The notes under the pieces: model-generated
Databases searched by the model: none
The model's input: only the letters and a program-made list of their open reading frames with translations
What the model was told of the DNA's origin: nothing
NCBI RefSeq assembly: GCF_013266735.1
Contig: NZ_JABSNU010000010.1
Location: forward strand, 1-64,000
Source of the DNA: Pedobacter foliorum
Lineage (GTDB): Bacteria; Bacteroidota; Bacteroidia; Sphingobacteriales; Sphingobacteriaceae
DNA: 64,000 nt
Direction: 5' to 3'
Program-made: the position numbers and the translations under genes
Shown here: in pieces, positions 60,579 to 64,000 of the stretch
How the letters are laid out: every line of letters begins with the position of its first letter
How positions within the stretch are numbered: the first letter of the stretch is position 1

Positions 60579-61718
60579 TTACAGTCCTTTGCGATAGGAG
60601 GTAGGGGTGTTGCCAGTATGCTTTTTAAAAGCCGTATTAAATGAAGATTTTGAATTAAAACCTACCTCGTATAGAATTTCTAAAACAGTAACCTTACTTT
60701 TTGTAACATCTTTTAAAATATCCATAGCGCTCTCTACACGATAGGCATTAACGAAATCATAAAAATGCTGTTCTAATTTATGATTAATTAAAAGAGATAA
60801 GTCGCGAACAGGAACTTTAATACCCTTGGCAACATCTTGAATTGTTAAAGAAGGATTAAGAAATGGTTTTTCTTCGACCATATACTGCTGCAGTTTCAAT
60901 AATTCTTGATTGTATTCTTTTTCGTCTACAGTTACTTGGTCATTATTTTTTTCTTCTAAAATAAGGTCCGAAACAAGTTTTAATTTCGAATCAATATTTC
61001 TGAATAAACCGGGATTATTTAGTGCTTTATATAAATACCAACAAATAATAAACGGTTGAAGTACCAGGATTCCAATTCTTATCCATTCAGAGATGTACGG
61101 ATAATCAGAAAATTTAAAGACATTTTTTAGAATGACAATTAAATATAAAGCAGTTAGTACGCTGGTAAATTGAAACAACCAATTATAAGCGTTAATACTG
61201 GTACCTGCATAATTTTCAAGATATAGTTTTTTTGCTTTTCTCAATAGCATAAAAACGGCAGTAAAATAGATAACTATTTGAAGATGAATAAGGATATGAA
61301 AGAACTGTAGTTCAAACATATCTTTCCGGTTCATAATAAAATTAATTTTAGCAGCAGTATCTACGCTATAAAAACGGGGTAATAAAAGTAAATTAGCTAT
61401 TAAAAATGGAAGCAGATGAAGTAGATATTTCGGCTTAAGCTTGAAATCAGTATAACAAACAGATAAAACATAGAGGTGAAAAACAGGTATTTGAAAGAAA
61501 GAAAGTGTATTTCTTAGCATTCCCAGATTTGAAGGACCATCAGCTACCAAATTAAATAAAGGGTGACTAGTATCTATTGCAGTTAATAATAGAAAAAGAG
61601 CAAATAGCACATTACTTGTTTTCTGTTTTGTTTTAACCGTTAGCAGAAAAAATGCAAGAAATACTGAAATGAATAAAGAGATTGTGGTAACAATAACTAA
61701 TAAATTGATTTTGTCCAT
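60579..61718 (-). CDS. AraC-family regulator with seven membrane helices
   Basis: The 379-residue protein has an N-terminal membrane domain of about seven helices (residues about 5-235; LLVIVTTISLFISVFLAFFL at the start) and a C-terminal AraC HTH (about 270-379; PSLTIQDVAKGIKVPVRDLS and VTVLEILYEVGFNSKSSFNTAFKKHTG). The membrane domain probably senses an envelope or small-molecule signal. It is followed by the pair of serine hydrolases on the same strand, its likely targets. Confidence 0.88.
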   Translation of the reverse strand: MDKINLLVIVTTISLFISVFLAFFLLTVKTKQKTSNVLFALFLLLTAIDTSHPLFNLVADGPSNLGMLRNTLSFFQIPVFHLYVLSVCYTDFKLKPKYLLHLLPFLIANLLLLPRFYSVDTAAKINFIMNRKDMFELQFFHILIHLQIVIYFTAVFMLLRKAKKLYLENYAGTSINAYNWLFQFTSVLTALYLIVILKNVFKFSDYPYISEWIRIGILVLQPFIICWYLYKALNNPGLFRNIDSKLKLVSDLILEEKNNDQVTVDEKEYNQELLKLQQYMVEEKPFLNPSLTIQDVAKGIKVPVRDLSLLINHKLEQHFYDFVNAYRVESAMDILKDVTKSKVTVLEILYEVGFNSKSSFNTAFKKHTGNTPTSYRKGL

Positions 61719-61845
61719 TCCTTATTCTTTTTTGGCCAGTTTTTTAGATTTTCAGTTAGTGCGGCGAATTTAAATAAATTTTTCACAAAATAGACGCAAA
61801 CAATATTCAATAGATTTAAGCTAAAACACTATAAATAGATACCAT

Positions 61846-62190
61846 ATGGCTTATAATGAGCAATTGGCCAATCGGGTAAGAGAACTACTGATTGACAGAG
61901 AGGATGTAATAGAAAAAGAAATGTTTAGTGGAATCTGCTTCATGGTAGATCATAAAATGTGCGTCTGCGTTTCGGGAGAGGAGCTGCTCTGTCGTATAGG
62001 CAAAGAAAAAGTAACAGAGGAATTGGAAAATGGCAATTGTCGGAACATGATGAACAACGGCCGCCTAATGAAAGACTATGTTTACGTGGAGGATATCGCC
62101 ATTAACAACCAAAAGAAACTAAAATATTGGGTAGACCTCTGCCTTGCATTCAATCCACTAGCCAAATCAGCTAAGAAAAAAAACACTTAG
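61846..62190 (+). CDS. TfoX/Sxy N-terminal domain-like protein
   Basis: The 114-residue soluble protein matches the TfoX N-terminal fold: MAYNEQLANRVRELL, then EKEMFSGICFMVDHKMCVCVSGEELLCRIGKE and KYWVDLCLAFNP near the end. The competence role of full TfoX is not implied, since this short form is widespread and its function is unknown. It is a single-gene unit. Confidence 0.85.
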   Translation: MAYNEQLANRVRELLIDREDVIEKEMFSGICFMVDHKMCVCVSGEELLCRIGKEKVTEELENGNCRNMMNNGRLMKDYVYVEDIAINNQKKLKYWVDLCLAFNPLAKSAKKKNT

Positions 62191-62276
62191 TAGTATGTAA
62201 TATATTGATGAAATATATGTCTGATGTATAGTGGTTTATGTATTTTGGTTGTTAATCTTGTTGATGGAATTTGGTT

Positions 62277-63617
62277 ATGAGAATAAAAAAAAACCGATTG
62301 AGGGTGATCTGTTCAATGCTCTTATTGCTCGTTGTTGGGTTTTCGGTTAATGCTCAGGATAAACAGAAGGAGATTGAACGCCTCATTGCCACTTATCATA
62401 AACTGGGTAAGTTTAACGGGACTATTCTTGTTGCCCAACAGGGAAAGGTACTATTAGAGCGGGGTTATGGCTTTAAGAATATTCGTAAAGGAACGAGGAA
62501 TGACCAAAATACGATTTACCAGGTTGCTTCGGTTACTAAGCCCTTTACTTCGGCGGTGGTGCTAAAGCTGGTAGAATTGGGAAAGTTGCGCTTGTCTGAT
62601 TCCCTGAGTAAGTTTTATCCTGATTTTTCTAATGGTGACAGTGTAACGATCAGTCATTTGCTGTCGCATACCTCGGGGATTTCGGATACAAGCCAGAATA
62701 TTACTGGGGGGACTGAGGAGAAAATATTTGTTGAAGCCTTAAAGGGGCAAAACCTTGATTTTAAGCCAGGAACAGACTGGAGGTATAGTAATGCTGGATA
62801 TATACTGCTTGGATATATTATAGAAAAGGTAACGGGCTTGAGCTATTACGATGCGGTACGCAAATATGTATTTAAACCGCTGAGAATGCGCCAAAGTGAT
62901 TTTGATTTTATCAAACTGAAGGATAGGAATAAAGCTACTGGATACTGGGCATTTCCTTTAGACGGGAACGCGAATACGGCAGAAGTGATGGGGTTTGAAA
63001 GGCCCAGGGCAGCTGGAGCAATCTATTCGACAGTGGGTGATCTGTATAAATTCCATGTAGGCTTACAGCAGGGTAAAGTAGTAGCGGATAGTTTACTGGC
63101 TAAAGCTTACACGTCTATTCGTGCAAATTATGGGTATGGCTGGTTCATTGATTCAGTTTTCAGGCAGAAGACGGTACACCACAGCGGAGACATATGGGGC
63201 TTTAGATCAGAATTTGCACGCGTTCCAACAGATGACATATGTATTGTAATGCTAAATAATATTCAGGACGTGTACTTACATGTGATCTCGTTGAAAATTC
63301 TGGCAATCTTGTATGAGGAGCCATACCAATTTCCGGCGGAGAACAAGGTTCATTTGGATAGTGCAACTTTAGCAGTTTATGAGGGGGACTATCAGCTGAG
63401 ACAGGGGCAATTGATCGGATTGAAAGTAGATCATGGCAGATTAATGTCCACGACTAACATCACGCAGGAGATGTATGCGCAGCAGAAAGATGTATTTGTG
63501 CTTGATAATGGTAAAGAACAGCTAACAATTAGCTTTGAAAGGGATACTGATGGCAAGGTGGTTTCGTTGTCTTTTTTGAATACCGATAAGAAAATGGTTT
63601 GCAAAAAGGTAAAGTAG
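62277..63617 (+). CDS. Serine hydrolase (beta-lactamase/PBP fold)
   Basis: The 446-residue exported protein starts at ATG 62277 (the frame extends to TTG 62271); signal peptide to about residue 26 (SVNAQ). SxxK is S85-K88 (ASVTKPFTS), YSN in WRYSNAGY and HSG in HHSGDIWGF replace the canonical YxN and HGG only slightly. A small C-terminal beta domain (about 365-446) follows. It is the fifth such hydrolase here and is not close to the others in operon structure. Confidence 0.87.
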   Translation: MRIKKNRLRVICSMLLLLVVGFSVNAQDKQKEIERLIATYHKLGKFNGTILVAQQGKVLLERGYGFKNIRKGTRNDQNTIYQVASVTKPFTSAVVLKLVELGKLRLSDSLSKFYPDFSNGDSVTISHLLSHTSGISDTSQNITGGTEEKIFVEALKGQNLDFKPGTDWRYSNAGYILLGYIIEKVTGLSYYDAVRKYVFKPLRMRQSDFDFIKLKDRNKATGYWAFPLDGNANTAEVMGFERPRAAGAIYSTVGDLYKFHVGLQQGKVVADSLLAKAYTSIRANYGYGWFIDSVFRQKTVHHSGDIWGFRSEFARVPTDDICIVMLNNIQDVYLHVISLKILAILYEEPYQFPAENKVHLDSATLAVYEGDYQLRQGQLIGLKVDHGRLMSTTNITQEMYAQQKDVFVLDNGKEQLTISFERDTDGKVVSLSFLNTDKKMVCKKVK

Positions 63618-63687
63618 CAATGGCTTAACCAATTTTTATATGAAGGATGATTCATAACCTAAAAAAATATGTTAGGTAAAATTGGTA

Positions 63688-64000
63688 ATGCTATTTAAAA
63701 AGCTGAGCTTGGTAGAAGAGTATCACAAGGTAATTATGCTAGAAAATGTAGAATTTATTATTGCAATTAAGAATAACGATTTCATTAAATCGATTATTGC
63801 GAATAATAGCTTTTCAAAAGTCAATGTGTCGCAATTTGATTATATCAAAGAGTGGGATGATTGCTATTTTTTTAGAAATTTTCAGATCGGAAGTTGGGTG
63901 TTTGATTCGGTGAGGATTTCAATTTCAACTGGAGATCTTTTCATGACATTTAATACGTCTGACCCAACAATTTCTAGCAAACTTCCTCTCATTGTCGGTA
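63688..64000 (+). CDS. Hypothetical protein, 5' part (cut by window end)
   Basis: The frame is open from ATG 63688 (a second ATG at 63736 is possible) to the end, giving 104 residues (MLFKKLSLVEEYHKVIMLEN...). It contains a helix with IIAIKNNDFIKSIIANNSF, then FDYIKEWDDCYFFRNFQIGSW and SISTGDLFMTFNTSD. There is no signal peptide. I recognise no family. The codon pattern looks coding. Confidence 0.6.
   Translation, partial: MLFKKLSLVEEYHKVIMLENVEFIIAIKNNDFIKSIIANNSFSKVNVSQFDYIKEWDDCYFFRNFQIGSWVFDSVRISISTGDLFMTFNTSDPTISSKLPLIVG

Noticed and set aside
1..64000. CRISPR arrays, tRNA and rRNA genes
   Set aside because: No regularly spaced repeats and no cloverleaf or rRNA-like sequence was seen, though tRNA detection by eye is not exhaustive.

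Overview
The window looks like chromosomal DNA of a Bacteroidota species, most probably a Sphingobacteriaceae member close to Pedobacter. The evidence is a SusC/SusD pair with a hybrid two-component regulator, GLPGLI and FISUMP-type lipoproteins, many TonB/CarboxypepD_reg-like proteins, AT-rich intergenic DNA, and promoters with the Bacteroidota -7 box TAnnTTTG instead of a sigma-70 TATAAT box. No rRNA, tRNA or CRISPR array was seen.

Layout. 1-780: the 3' end of an IS110-family element, then structured intergenic DNA with two long perfect inverted repeats. 788-6900: an outer-membrane beta-barrel receptor with its GLPGLI partner, a DUF6965-like small protein, a tandem pair of AraC-type regulators and a small CBS-like protein. 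6900-8500: a repeat-rich gap and a LpxL/HtrB-type acyltransferase. 8584-20971: a compact mannan-utilisation locus with a lipoprotein GH26, a secreted GH26, a hybrid two-component sensor (HTCS), SusC, SusD and a TIG-containing surface glycan-binding lipoprotein. A conserved ~40-bp block lies upstream of both the first GH26 gene and susC and is a good candidate for the shared promoter/HTCS element.

20972-27000: repeats, a small orphan gene, an outer-membrane protein, a secreted FAD oxidoreductase, an ECF sigma factor with a small overlapping partner, a second-type ClpP with an intact catalytic triad, and a luciferase-like monooxygenase. 27055-30139: a divergent unit with a secreted Arg/Asp/Gly-rich protein on one side and a small charged exported protein plus an OmpR-type two-component system on the other. 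The region between them carries an ordered set of ATGAAA/TTTCAT repeats at 11-bp spacing, followed by a terminator-like leader hairpin.

30154-64000: a mosaic of single genes and short operons. These include two TlpA-type thioredoxin proteins, a mercaptopyruvate sulfurtransferase, a metallophosphoesterase, AraC regulators, stand-alone small enzymes (VOC, SRPBCC, ABM, GNAT, methyltransferases), two EamA transporters, a pentapeptide-repeat HTH regulator with a palindrome over its own promoter, a DUF4105/Lnb-like membrane protein, two paralogous regulatory-like secreted proteins and a Fic protein with an inhibitory helix. Five separate penicillin-binding/class C beta-lactamase-like serine hydrolases also lie here. 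Two of them sit directly behind an AraC regulator with AraC-style direct repeats between them.

The most interesting items are the shared HTCS-type cis block, the divergent two-component operator and leader, the sigma factor/small protein/ClpP neighbourhood, the self-regulating HTH-pentapeptide gene, the AraC direct repeats ahead of the serine hydrolases, and the structured DNA after the IS110 transposase.
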